Positions 12,313 through 22,577 of a stretch of 64,000 nucleotides of DNA are shown one piece after another (the stretch's first letter is position 1; each line of letters begins with the position of its first letter). The notes beneath the pieces were generated by a model. It saw only the letters and a program-made list of their open reading frames with translations, searched no databases and had not been told where the DNA came from. The translations under genes and the position numbers were made by a program. Source of the stretch: Lindgomyces ingoldianus (lineage: Eukaryota > Ascomycota > Dothideomycetes > Pleosporales > Lindgomycetaceae); NCBI RefSeq assembly GCF_010093535.1, contig NW_022985184.1:102802-166801 (forward strand), written 5' to 3'.

Positions 12313-12682
12313 TGTCAGATATGCGCACCTACTGTCAAGACAGGAGGAACGTTTGACGAAAGCTGCTACATAGTACGAGCAATAAGCTCGAACAGTATGT
12401 TGCTGCAAATTGCAGCATTTTGCAGCATTTTGCAGCATTTTGCAGCATGTTACAGCAAATTGCAGCATGTTGCAGCAAATTGCAGCATGTTGCAAGCTGG
12501 TCGCGCATAGGGCTAGTGCGCGAGGGACTCGGATCGGAAAAACAAAAGCCGAGCAACACAAGTAGAGCAGAAAAAGGATCAATAAATCACAACAATCAAT
12601 ACAATCAATCAATCATCCCATACATCATATCTAAACCCATCATTCATCTCAGGAAGCCTAGAAACAGTGCTTCAATCTGACA
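12313..12682 (+). repeat. 3' LTR of copia element (370 bp)
   Basis: Starts TGTCAGATATGCGCACC and ends CAATCTGACA, and is nearly free of RIP-type changes. The internal 10-base repeat array has 10 units (12397-12496). Just upstream is a purine-rich stretch (GCTGAGGGGGCG) that fits the polypurine tract. Confidence 0.93.
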
Positions 12683-14000
12683 CATGTACACTATAGATAA
12701 AAAAGGCTTCTTAATTAGTGTACTATTAAAAATTAAAAAAATCTTCTTCTAGTGTTAATATAAAAAAAGAGGCATTAAATAAATTATCTAGGATAGTAAT
12801 TAAAAGTAGATAATAATAATTGCCTATATTTATGCTAATAAGACTTCTCTTACTTTAGCCTTAATTTATTAAGCTGTTTTGAAGAACATATAGGATACCT
12901 AGCTATAGGACTTTAACTCTACTATATATAAAGCATTTTTTGTTTTATCCTTTAGTAGATAGACAAATAACAAGCTTAGGCTAGTATAGTTAAAGCAGGT
13001 GTTTAATTATAAAATAAAGAATAAGACTTAATAATTCTATTAACTATTAATCCTAAATAGCTATAGATTGCATGTTATAATAGAGTTTATTAAGTACTGC
13101 AATAATGATAAAATCCTTCTAGCTATCTATTTACTACATTTAACTTATACCTTACAGCCTTTAGATGTTTACATGTTTAAACCTTTTTTAACAGCCTACT
13201 TAGCTAAGCTTACTAATTTTATTTACAGATGCTAAGGTTTATTATTAATTATAAAAAAAGACTTTTTCTGCCTATTTATTAAAGCCTACCAGATGTTATT
13301 TACGTCTAAAACAATACTTAAGAGCTTTAAAAAGTGTAGACTAGCTTCTTTTAACCTAGAGACTATATTAAAGTAATTTAATGTTAAAACTAATAATTAG
13401 TTATCTTCTAGTAATAGTAGTACTTTAGTACTAAGCGTGTTAGATTAGAGAAAGATTAAGAAGCTTTTATGTACAGCAGTAAATAATATAAATAAGAAAG
13501 AGAGTTATTAACTTAGCTAAACAATCTACATAATCTTAGTGTGTAATAATATTCTTTAGCATAAAAATAAGCAACTTAAAAAGGCCCTAATTAATAAAAA
13601 GAAGCGCAGGCAGTGTAGTAAACCCCTTCTACTTTAAGCACCTCTAGAGTACTACAGTAGTGCAGTCTTTTAGTTGCTAACTAAAGTAAAAAACACACAT
13701 AAATATTAAGCTTAAAAGAAGGCTAATAAGAGGGCTAAATAACTCTAAAAGAATAAAGCAACTAAGCTTAAAAAGGTAAATAAAAGGGCTAAAGCAAAGA
13801 TATTAGAGAAGAGAAAGTGTATAAAGGCAATAGCAAAGAAGATCTAACTCTAAGAGCAGCGCGTAAAAGCAGCTGCTAGAGAGGAGGTAAAATATTAACA
13901 CTAAGCAGCTGCGCAGCTTAAAAAGGACATCTAAGACAATAAAAAGAGTAAACAGAAGGCTAATACACTATTTAGTAGTAATAAAAGTAAATTAGATAAA
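12683..14000 (+). pseudogene. pogo-type transposase, DDE domain and C-terminal tail (RIP-mutated)
   Basis: The continuation of the gene broken at 7205. After MYTIDKKGF, the DDE endonuclease region follows: ANKTSLTLALIY near 12836-12872, the second catalytic block reading LLILNSYRLH near 13040 (family LDGHGSH), and the terminal block LQPLDVYMFKPF at 13153-13190. From 13560 to about 13970 comes the Lys/Arg/Gln-rich coiled-coil tail common in fungal pogo transposases, including KKRRQ-like text and an EYY motif. Numerous TAA/TAG stops. The end point is approximate. Confidence 0.8.
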
Positions 14001-14383
14001 GTTAATAAAGATTTATTAGTTATAAAGCTCTTTACACTACTACTAGCTTATAGTTAACGCAGCAGGCAGATAAACCCCCCTAAAAGGTTTCTTTTATAAA
14101 TAATTAAGCTGCATAACTTAATTAATTGCTACTCTAAAAAACTGCTTTAAATTACGACTCCTGTAGGCCTGTACAGCTTCGGAAGCACTGGGTGTAACAT
14201 CTCAAAACTGGGCGTTACGCGAGCCTGGGCGCCAAGTGATAAAATACGGTAGGCTTGCGCCACAGGTCTAACAGCCCATCACAAGTAAATCACACAGTGA
14301 TTATTATGTAGGGTGAGGGGGGGGTTTCGCACTAGCTGAAATTAGTAGTTAGTTTGATCGGAAGTACTGGCTAGGTCAGCGGC
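14001..14383. other. transition from RIP island to GC-normal sequence
   Basis: AT-rich text gives way around 14150 to GC-richer sequence with a G9 tract near 14318. Bases 14325-14375 match 4360-4410. No gene is visible. Confidence 0.4.
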
Positions 14384-15137
14384 CTTGGATGAATTTGCGC
14401 GTGACAGTAGGCGTAGGGTTAATAATGGCTTCCTATCTATTAAAAAAGGCTTTATGGCTCAGGTAAGACCCTTGCATATAAGCGGTAAAAGCCTAATAGT
14501 GGTACTGCGGCAAACAGAGTTTGTTTTGCAATAAAAGAAGGCTTGAAGTGAATCAGGCAAGAAGGCGACAAGGCGAATATAATTTATTGATTAAAAACAT
14601 ATTAGCTTAGATGTTTGGAAGAACCACAGCACATTATTTACACAACTATAGCGAAGTAAGGTATGTGTGCGGAGTTATAGTCCCTTGAAGTCAAAGTACG
14701 CCTCATATTTTCCGGTACGGTGGGTTTCCCGGCACGTAGAGAGGAGACGTTACCAGCTGGGGTGGCGATCTTGTATGAACTTGCGCGATAGCAGGCGTAG
14801 GGTTGACGATGACTTCCTACCATTGTAATAAAGCTTTACTGTTCGGATACGACCCATTTATATATATTATAAGTAGTAAGAGCTTAATAGTAGTGTTGTA
14901 GCAAAGGGACAATATTTTAACACAAAAGAAGGCCTTGGGCGAATTAGACGAAAAGGCGGCGATGCGCACGTAATTTTTAGACTAAAGGGGTCTTAGGTGT
15001 TTAGAAATAGCTACAGCAGAGAACTTATATAAGATTGGAACAGAGAGCAAGGTATGCACAGAATTAGATTTGTTTGAAGTTGCAATACCCCTTATATTTC
15101 TCGGCGCGGGGTGTTTCTCGACCTGCAGTGATGGACG
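14384..15137 (+). repeat. two diverged tandem copies of a ~380-bp unit
   Basis: Unit A (about 14384-14763) and unit B (about 14764-15137) align over their length. Both start TATGAA/GATGAA then YTTGCGCG, share GGCGTAGGGTT, AAAAGAAGGC, GAATYAG, the GGTATG...AGTTATAG region and TTTTCCGG/TTTCTCGG, and end near CGTAGAGAGGAGACGTT / TGCAGTGATGGACGTT. Period about 380 bases. No long ORF is conserved between the units. A fragment of the same unit lies inverted at 4420-4495. The nature is unknown; it could be a decayed LTR or a satellite-like repeat. Confidence 0.65.
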
Positions 15138-16355
15138 TTAAATTTAAACCTTATGCCTTGCAAAAAGCTGTTACAGTCAAATTTTTACGCAGAAAGTCTG
15201 TGAAAAGGTACGGTAGTGCTAAAACAAGAGATATTCTTACGCAACTCAGCAGAAAACTACATTGTTTCTTTTTCTTCTCTTCGTTTTTGGTAAATCTTAA
15301 GATTTTATTATAGCTTACGTTCTTGTTTCGCAGTTTATTGTTCGTCCTTTTTACCTGTACCCGCGCTGAGGACTTCGAAGTGCAAGCCGTGCACAGAAAT
15401 TCCAGCTATTGGTTGAGATTCTAATTGTAACTAGCTTTTTGCAAGTCACAATATTAAACATAGGCCTAATACTTGTCACGGTTAACTGGGACATGGCTCG
15501 GGTTCCCCCCGGAAAGCCTTCGTCCTGGCCTTGGGCACATGACATCCCGTCACGTGCCCCAGTACATACATATATATCCTTTCCTGAGACCCCTCAAGGA
15601 TTCGCCTATCAATACTATCCTATGCCCCCTTCTATACTGCATAGTTCCTGCACACAGTCCTCTCACACTACTGCACTGATACTGCTGTTACAACTTATAA
15701 AGCACTCTTATATAGGATAGCAGTAATATTAAAGTGTTATAACTAGCTATAAAGCAGCAAAAAGCCCTTGATTTATATAAGGCTCTGTTAATTAGTACTT
15801 CTAGTTGAGGGGACAGCTAAACTTAGGTAGCGCAAGATGGCCCCGCACATCCAGCCTTATTGTTACAGTTTAACTTTTCAGTGATAACTCTTGGTTCTAT
15901 AGCTGTTGCGGACGATTACCGCCGTAGCCGTGCGTCTGTGCGGTTGTGGGGCGCCTTTTGCCAAGCACTCTGGGGCACCATAAAGTCTGACTCCGGGAGC
16001 AGGACTGGGCTTCTAAAGGGCCAGCGCTCGTTAAGATAGCTAATGTAGCGATCTACAGGTGCCAGGGTTCGGCCAATTCTGTGTCCATCAGCCAAGCACG
16101 AGGCTGAGGTCAAGCCGCACTCTCTCCACCCCGCCCCACCTGAAAGATGCTCTCCTCTGGTTCATCACTCCGTGGCGCTCGCACGCGGCGAACACCACAC
16201 ACTGTGTGCTTCTATATGCGCAGCTTTCCTCTTTACTCAAAACGACGGGATATCCCGCTAGGCGGGCGGTACACACATGGCAGCGATACATCGCCATGGC
16301 TTCACAAGGCTACCAGGCGGAGACACGTGCGCTGACCAGTTCAGATTGAAGTTAG
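15138..16355. promoter_or_regulatory. upstream region of the STAND gene, no gene recognised
   Basis: About 1.2 kb turning from AT-rich to GC-normal. Short ORFs on both strands overlap each other and show no domain. Two CACGTG boxes are visible (about 15550 and 16326). An ATG at about 16297 (MASQGYQAETRALTSSD) precedes the gene, so an additional 5' exon of the STAND gene is possible. Promoter function is inferred from position only. Confidence 0.3.
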
Positions 16356-19300
16356 ATGGATATTGCTGTATGCATTTCAGTGCGCTTGCTAAGTCTCCTC
16401 AGTATAATATTCGTCCACGGCCTTCGCGGCCATCCTCGAGGGACATGGGAAGCCACGCCGGTCGCAACCAGCCAGCCCAGTAGTGATGCGACCAAGAAAC
16501 GCAGAGGCGTCAGGTCGTGGTTCCAGCAACGAGCGGCCGCGTACCCCTCAAGCGCGGAACATGCGAATGCCTCGTCGTCCAGCGTCTTCTGGCCAGAACA
16601 GTACCTTGCGTCAGATATCCCCCAAGCCAGAGTCTGGACATACGGGTACAACGCAGATGTTATTGGCGGCTTCTTCCAGGCAAATAACAAGAATAGTATT
16701 TCCCAGCATGGCCGGGATCTGTCAGTCAGACTGGAAAGGGAGATCGACAACAGTGTATGGTAACGACTCCGCGTTAGCTTGGAACAGTTTCTAACAGCCT
16801 TAACAGCAGCCAATCGCGTTCGTAGTGCACAGTCTCGGGGGTATCATCGTCAAAGACGTACTCTCTCCATGAAACCCTTGTTAATCACTGCTTATATATA
16901 TTGCAGGCCATTCATCGATCGGAGAAAATCCGCGAACAGACGAGGCTGATCATCTTCCTCGGGACGCCGCATCGCGGGAGCGTATATGCCGGCTGGGGTC
17001 AGATCGTGTCGAATTTGGCACGTTTCGCCTTCCAAGACTCGAACAAGAAGATGCTTGAGGCGTTGGAGGTGAACAGTGAGGTGCTCGACAATATCCATGA
17101 GGAGTTCAAGACGATTATGTTCAAGGGCGGGATCAAGATTCATTCATTTCAGGAAGCACGAGGAATTTTCGGTATGAAAGGGCTGGGTGAAAAGGCACGT
17201 TATTCACGAACATTGTGACATTTATACCCTAATCTTCTTATCTAACGCAGGCAAGTGCAGGTTGTGGACGACTTCTCGTCCAAGCTCGATCTTCCTCGGT
17301 CGTTGGAGACAGTGGAAAGCATCGATGCAAATCACATGCAGATGGCTAGATACAACAGCAAAGACGATCAGGGATACCGTGCCGTATGTGGTGTTCTCAG
17401 GAGCTTTATCCTACAGGAGCTGGAGAGTAAACAAATAGCACCCGCTGGTGGGGCAACCATTTCTTATATGTAATTGCATAGATTATCGAGCGTAATGATT
17501 ATGGAAGCTTACTATGGACCTCTAGCACCTCTAAGCGGGCCTTCAGGGCGACATGAGCCCCTTGGTGGTTTACCCAACGCCGCGAACGCAACCTTCAACT
17601 CGTTTGCAAAGCAGCACGAACTCACTTGCCTGGCCGGCACGCGCATCGACCTCTTGCGTGAGATCTATAGCTGGGCTGACGGACGAGACGGGCGGCACAT
17701 CTTCTGGCTGAGCGGCCTAGCGGGCACGGGAAAGTCGACGATCTCGCGGACGGTGGCTCGCAACTACCACACCCCTCAGCGTCTCGGCGCCAGCTTCTTC
17801 TTCTCGCGAGGCGATGGCGACGTTGGGCATGCTGGCGCATTCGTTACGAGCATCGCGGTCCAGCTTGCACACAACGTCCCAGCATCTCGCCAGCATATCA
17901 GTAGTGCCGTAGCAGAGCGCAGCGACATTGGCAGTCAGTCTCTGCGCGACCAGTGGCATCATCTCGTCCTCGGTCCACTGTCGAAGCTGGAAGGGCCGTT
18001 GTCATACATATTAATTGTTGATGCGCTCGACGAGTGCGACGATGAAAATAATATCCGACTCATCGTCCAGCTCCTGGCCGAAGCTCGCTCGCTAGAGAGT
18101 GTGCGGTTGCGGGTGTTCCTGACAAGCAGGCCTGAGGTGCCGATTCGGCACGGCTTCAGTCAGGTACCACATGCGGAGCACAAAGACTTTGTGCTGCACA
18201 ACATATTGTCGTCGATTGTTGATAACGACATAAGCCTTTTTCTGCAGCACTACCTTCGCATCGTTGCACAAGAGCGTAGGTTGGGTGCTGATTGGCCAGG
18301 CCTAGATACCATTGAACAGCTGGTCCGGCGTGCATCTGGCCTGTTCATCTGGGCCGCAACTGCCTGGCGATTCATCCGTGATGGGAAGCGATTCGCCATC
18401 AAGAGACTCGAGACGATCCTTGCAAGCGACAGTAGCACTGCCGCAGCTCCAGAGAAGCACCTCAACGAGATCTATGTCACTGTGCTCAAGAACTCGATTG
18501 ACCCAAACTACACAGACGAAGAGAGCGAAGAGCAGAGTAGCATGCTGAGGTCTACTCTTGGAAGTATAGTGACCTTGTTCTCCCCTCTTTCTGTTAGTTC
18601 TTTAAGCAAGTTACTCCATGTCCCGAACCAGGATGTCGATCAGACGCTAGAGGATCTACATGCCATCCTAGATATCCCGAAGGATCCAACATGCCCGCTC
18701 CGCCTCCATCATCCATCATTTCGCGACTTTCTCCTGGATAGAGACAGATGCGGCGACGCCAGCTTCTGGGTAGACGAGAAACTGGCGCATCGGACTTTGG
18801 CAGATAACTGCATCCAGCTTATGGCCACTTCTCTCAAGCAAGACATCTGTGGCGTGGATGCTCCCGGCATGCTTGTAGTCGACATGGAGAGAAGCCAAGT
18901 CGAGCGAAGCCTTCCTCCCGAGCTGCAGTATGCATGCTTGTACTGGGTCCAGCACGTTCAGAAGAGCGGCACGCAGCCTGGCGACAATGACCAAGTGCAC
19001 CAGTTTTTGCAGAACCACCTCCTTCACTGGCTCGAGGCCCTTGGGTGGATGGGGAAAATATCCGAAGGAGTTCACGCTGTCGCCTCTTTAGACTCGTTTG
19101 TCTCTGTTAGTATACCACCAGCAAAGAAAACGGGGTTTCGTTAACATTTTGGCTAGTCGAGCGAATGCCTCTCAGGTTTGATCCACGATGCGAAGCGGTT
19201 CGCCCTCTACAACCGGGCAGCGATTGAACAGGCGCCTCTTCAGACGTATAGCGGGCTCGTATTCGCACCAACGAAGAGCATAGTAAGGGAGACGTTTAAA

Positions 19301-21175
19301 GGCTGCATACCCCAATGGATTCGAAGGCTGCCAAGGGTCGAGGAAAAGTGGGACGCAGTGCTGCAGACGCTCGAGGGCCACAACGACGGGGTCAACGCGG
19401 TAGCCTTCTCGCCAGACAGCAAGACGCTAGCGTCGGCATCGGACGACAAGACGGTCAAGCTGTGGGATGTCCAGTCGGGCGCGGTGCTACAGACGCTCAA
19501 GGGACATGACGACTGGGTCAAGGCGGCGGTATTCTCGCCGGACGGCGAGACGCTGGTCTCGGCATCGCACGACACGACGGTCAAGTTGTGGGATGCTGGG
19601 TCGGGCGCGGCGCTACAGACGCTTGAGGGCCATAAGGGCGAGCTCAGGGCGGTGGCGTTCTCCCCGGATGCCAAGTCGCTGGCGTCGGCATCGGAGGACA
19701 AGACGGTCAAGATGTGGGATGTTGGGTCGGGCGCGGTGCTGCAGACGCTCGAGGGCCATGAGGGTGAGGTCAGAGCGGTGGCCTTCTCACCAGACGGCAA
19801 GACGCTGGCCTCGGCATCATACGACAAGACAGTCAAGCTGTGGGATGCTGGGTCGGGCGCGGTGGTGCAGACGCTCGAGGGCCACAACGACGGGGTCAAC
19901 GCGGTGGCATTCTCGCCGGACGGCAAGACGCTGGCATCGGCATCGGACGACAAAACGGTCAGGGTATGGGATGCTGGGTCGGGTGTGGTGCTGCAGACGC
20001 TCGAGAGCCACAACGACGGGGTCAACGCGGTGGCATTCTCGCCGGACGGCAAGACGTTGGCATCGGCATCGGACGACAAGACGGTCAAGCTGTGGGATGC
20101 TGGGTCGGGCGCAGTGCTACAGACGCTCAAAGGCCATGAGGACTGGGTCAACGCGGTGGCCTTCTCGTCAGACGGCAAGACGCTAGCGTCGGCATCGGAC
20201 GACAAGACGGTCAAGGTGTCGGACGCAGGTACGGGCGCGGCGGTGCAGACGCTCGAGGGCCATGAGGACTACGTCAACACGGTGGCCTTCTCGCCGGACG
20301 GCAAAACGCTAGCATCGGCATCGGACGACAAGACGGTCAAGCTGTGGGATGTTGGGTCGGCTGCGGTGCTACAGACGCTTGAAGGCCATGGGGATTTGGT
20401 CAGAGCGGTGGCCTTTTCACCAGACGGCATGACGCTGGCGTCGGCATCGCACGACTGGATGATCAAGCTGTGGGATACCGGGTCGGGGGCGGTGCTCCAG
20501 ACACTCAAGGGCCATGAGGACTGGGTCAATGCGGTGGCCTTTTCGCCGGATGGCAAGACGCTGGCGTCGGCATCGCACGACAAGACGGTCAAGCTGTGGG
20601 ACGCCAGTCCAGGCACTGTGATACAGACACTCGAGGGCCATGAGGGCGGGGTCACAGCGGTGGCCTTCTCGCCGGACGGCAAGACGCTGGCATCGGCATC
20701 GGACGACAAGACGGTCAAGCTATGGGGTGCTAGTTCGGGCGCGGTGCTACAGACGCTTGAGGGCCATGAGGGCGAGGTCACGGCCATGGCCTTCTCACCA
20801 GACGGCAAGACGCTGGCGTCGGCATCGTACGACTGGACAGTCAAGCTGTGGGATGCTGAGTCGGGTGTGGTGCTGCAGACACTTCGTATTAGCTATCTCG
20901 TCTACAAACTGTCTTTCTCCAAGGACGGTGCCTTTCTCCAGACGGACTTGGGGCCTTTGCCTATTTCAGCAGAGACTCTTGCTGATGGTGTACCTGCCAA
21001 CAGTTCACATCTTCCTGCTTCTATTCATGTCCAGGGTCAATGGGTCTACTGCTGTACCGAGCGCATCTTTTGGCTTCCTCCCGAGCATCGGCCATATTGT
21101 GTAGCTGATCATAGGGGTGTTGTTAGTTTCGGATACGCGTCTGGAAGAGTTATAATGATGGAATTTACATTATGA
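16356..21175 (+). CDS. STAND/NLR-type protein: SesB-like hydrolase - NACHT - WD40 (six exons, ~1500 aa)
   Basis: Fungal NLR-like receptor, probably cytosolic and acting in non-self recognition or incompatibility (family knowledge, not shown here). Proposed exons are 16356-16754, 16807-16857, 16907-17186 (or 17171), 17256-17426, 17508-19109 and 19176-21175; all phases join. Residues 1-290 form a SesB-like alpha/beta-hydrolase: IIFVHGLRGHPRGTW, VWTYGYNADV, the nucleophile elbow FVVHSLGGIIVKD and IIFLGTPHRGS. NACHT follows, with the P-loop GLAGTGKST near residue 370, Walker B ILIVDALDEC near 470, then VFLTSRPE and HHPSFRDFLL. After the linker SGLVFAPTKSIVRETF come 12 WD40 repeats (residues about 895-1399) and a tail. 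All exons are open and free of RIP damage. Start codon uncertain: a TAG directly precedes the chosen ATG, and one more upstream exon is possible. Confidence 0.88.
19355..20866 (+). repeat. 12 tandem 126-bp WD40 repeats in the STAND gene
   Basis: Twelve units of exactly 42 codons, each close to AVLQTLEGH-xxx-VNAVAFSPDGKTLASAS-xDxTVKLWDAGSG. Most positions are invariant. Variation concentrates at the three residues after GH (NDG, DDW, KGE, EGE, EDW, EDY, GDL, EGG) and at the residue after ASAS (D, H, E, Y), with some at the D-x-T position (K, T, W). Unit 7 has lost the WD tryptophan (VSDAG) and unit 11 reads LWGAS. Every unit keeps the reading frame. The half-repeat after unit 12 (VVLQTLRIS) belongs to the C-terminal tail. 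Confidence 0.95.
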
Positions 21176-21289
21176 TATTCGGTTTCACTTTGCCTTGCCT
21201 CCTCCTCGCCCGCCTCTATTACAAATTGCCGAGTTTTGTACGCTACACCTATAACGGTGGCAACCCATGAGAAACGTTTCGATTACAGC

Positions 21290-22100
21290 TACATAGCCTT
21301 TCCACTTTCAACATGCTTGCAACCACAGCTCTTTACTATTCTCAATCCACTTACCGAAGGCTGTATCGAAAGCTGACGAAGCAGCAATCGTTTGGGACAT
21401 GAGCCCTGCTCCCAATTTGAAGTCGGATTTTCTGGTGTCCCGGCAGTCTTCACAAATACAATACACAGCAAAATTAAGGTTGAATACGCAGGGTATCATG
21501 CCCTAGCTAGGTTTAGCTGTTTCTTTTACTAGCAGTACTAATTTTTTTATTAGCGTAGCAGCACTGCATAAATTAAGCAGTACATGCAGCCTTACAGCTA
21601 ATAACGGCTCCTTAGTATTACTAGTTAGTAGATTTGTAGGCCTGTGTAAGGGTGCTTTATAAGCTGCAACAGCACCAGTAGCGCAGAAGTAGCCTATGTT
21701 AGACAAGTTTTGCTTTTACTATAAGGACAGGCTCTTTATAAATTCGGCAGGCAGGCGCCTCTACAAATGTATGTTTTGTCGCAGGTATGTTATAGCTATC
21801 TGACCCCTGAGTTCCCTAAGGGCTACCCCTGCCTCTGACCCTAAGGATTACTCTCTCACTGTCTCTTTCTACCTCTATCCTGCATTTCCCCTCTTGCTTT
21901 GTGCTTCCTGCTCGATACATCTCTCACTTTTTGTATTAGCATAGTTACCGGGTTTAGGAGTGGTCAAAACATGTTATAAAAGGGTAGTATTATAAAAACT
22001 ACCGCGTCCGCAAGCTTACTATTACTGCGAAGTTAAAGTACTAATGTTTTTTTCTGTTACGGCGGTTGTTCTGTTACAAGCAGATGCACTTGTCTAAATG
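21290..22100 (+). repeat. segmental duplication, copy A
   Basis: Three blocks occur in the same order and orientation in copy B at 25230-26560. They are GCCTTTCCAC...ATGCTTGCARCCACAGCTC (21296-21330; 25234-25275), the AAGGGTGCTTTATARG...TGTTAGRCAAG block (21650-21710; 25985-26045), and CTGCRAAGTTAAAGTAC...GCGGTTG (22025-22070; 26483-26530). Identity is only moderate, and spacing grows by about 500 bp in copy B. It sits downstream of the STAND gene, so it might include its 3' UTR. No ORF is shared. Confidence 0.6.
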
Positions 22101-22577
22101 CATGACGCTCTAGAGCACTTACCAATTCAAGTACCTCAAAAATATTCTTTTTACATATAACCACTTTTCCCACTTCTCCATCTTCCTTTACTTCTACTTT
22201 GTGCACCTCGCCCTCTTTCTCCACGTCGCCACTTTCTGCCGACTTCATGCCCCTCGACCTCCTCCCTCTCAGCTCGTCTTTACTTCCTCCACCAAAGCTA
22301 CCTTGTTCTGAATACGCTTACCACAAGCGATCGGCACCCATGTTGAATCCTCAGACTCCACTAAAACGCCTTTCGCCTGAGGCACGGTTTCATGATTAAG
22401 CTTAGTCAATACGCCTTCGCCTTCTTCGCCCCCTGTTTTCGAACGGCTTTCCTAGCATGAGCACGAGGGGTGGTGCTTCGTCATCTGAGCCGTAAGAGCT
22501 TGTAGAGCCTTCCAACGATGTAGGTTTTGAGTCTCGGTGATGAGAAACGTGTAGGTCTTGGAGGAAATGAACTCTCT

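Larger units (their letters stand above)
7206..12682 (+). mobile_element. full-length Ty1/copia LTR retrotransposon, RIP-degraded
   Basis: 5477-bp element bounded by direct LTRs (7206-7555 and 12313-12682) beginning TGTCAG and ending CTGACA (TAACA in the mutated 5' copy), flanked by a perfect 5-bp duplication CATGT (7201-7205, 12683-12687). Order inside is gag, integrase, reverse transcriptase, RNase H, the copia order. The interior is heavily RIP-mutated. The 3' LTR, the last part of RNase H and most of the first 130 bases of gag keep a normal base composition. It inserted into a pogo transposase gene. Confidence 0.93.

Noticed and set aside
16392..16794. Overlapping ORFs in three frames at the start of the STAND gene
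   Set aside because: Only the frame from 16356 carries SesB-like motifs and continues through splice-compatible exons; the others are shadows.
19467..20186. Arg-rich 239-codon forward ORF in another frame of the WD40 array
   Set aside because: Out-of-frame reading of the same tandem repeats; composition is an artefact of repetition.
19240..20214. 324-codon ORF on the minus strand, and a similar one at 20269-20844
   Set aside because: Antisense shadow of the WD40 repeats: its own repeated sequence is the mirror of the 126-bp units, and the forward frame carries clear conserved domains.
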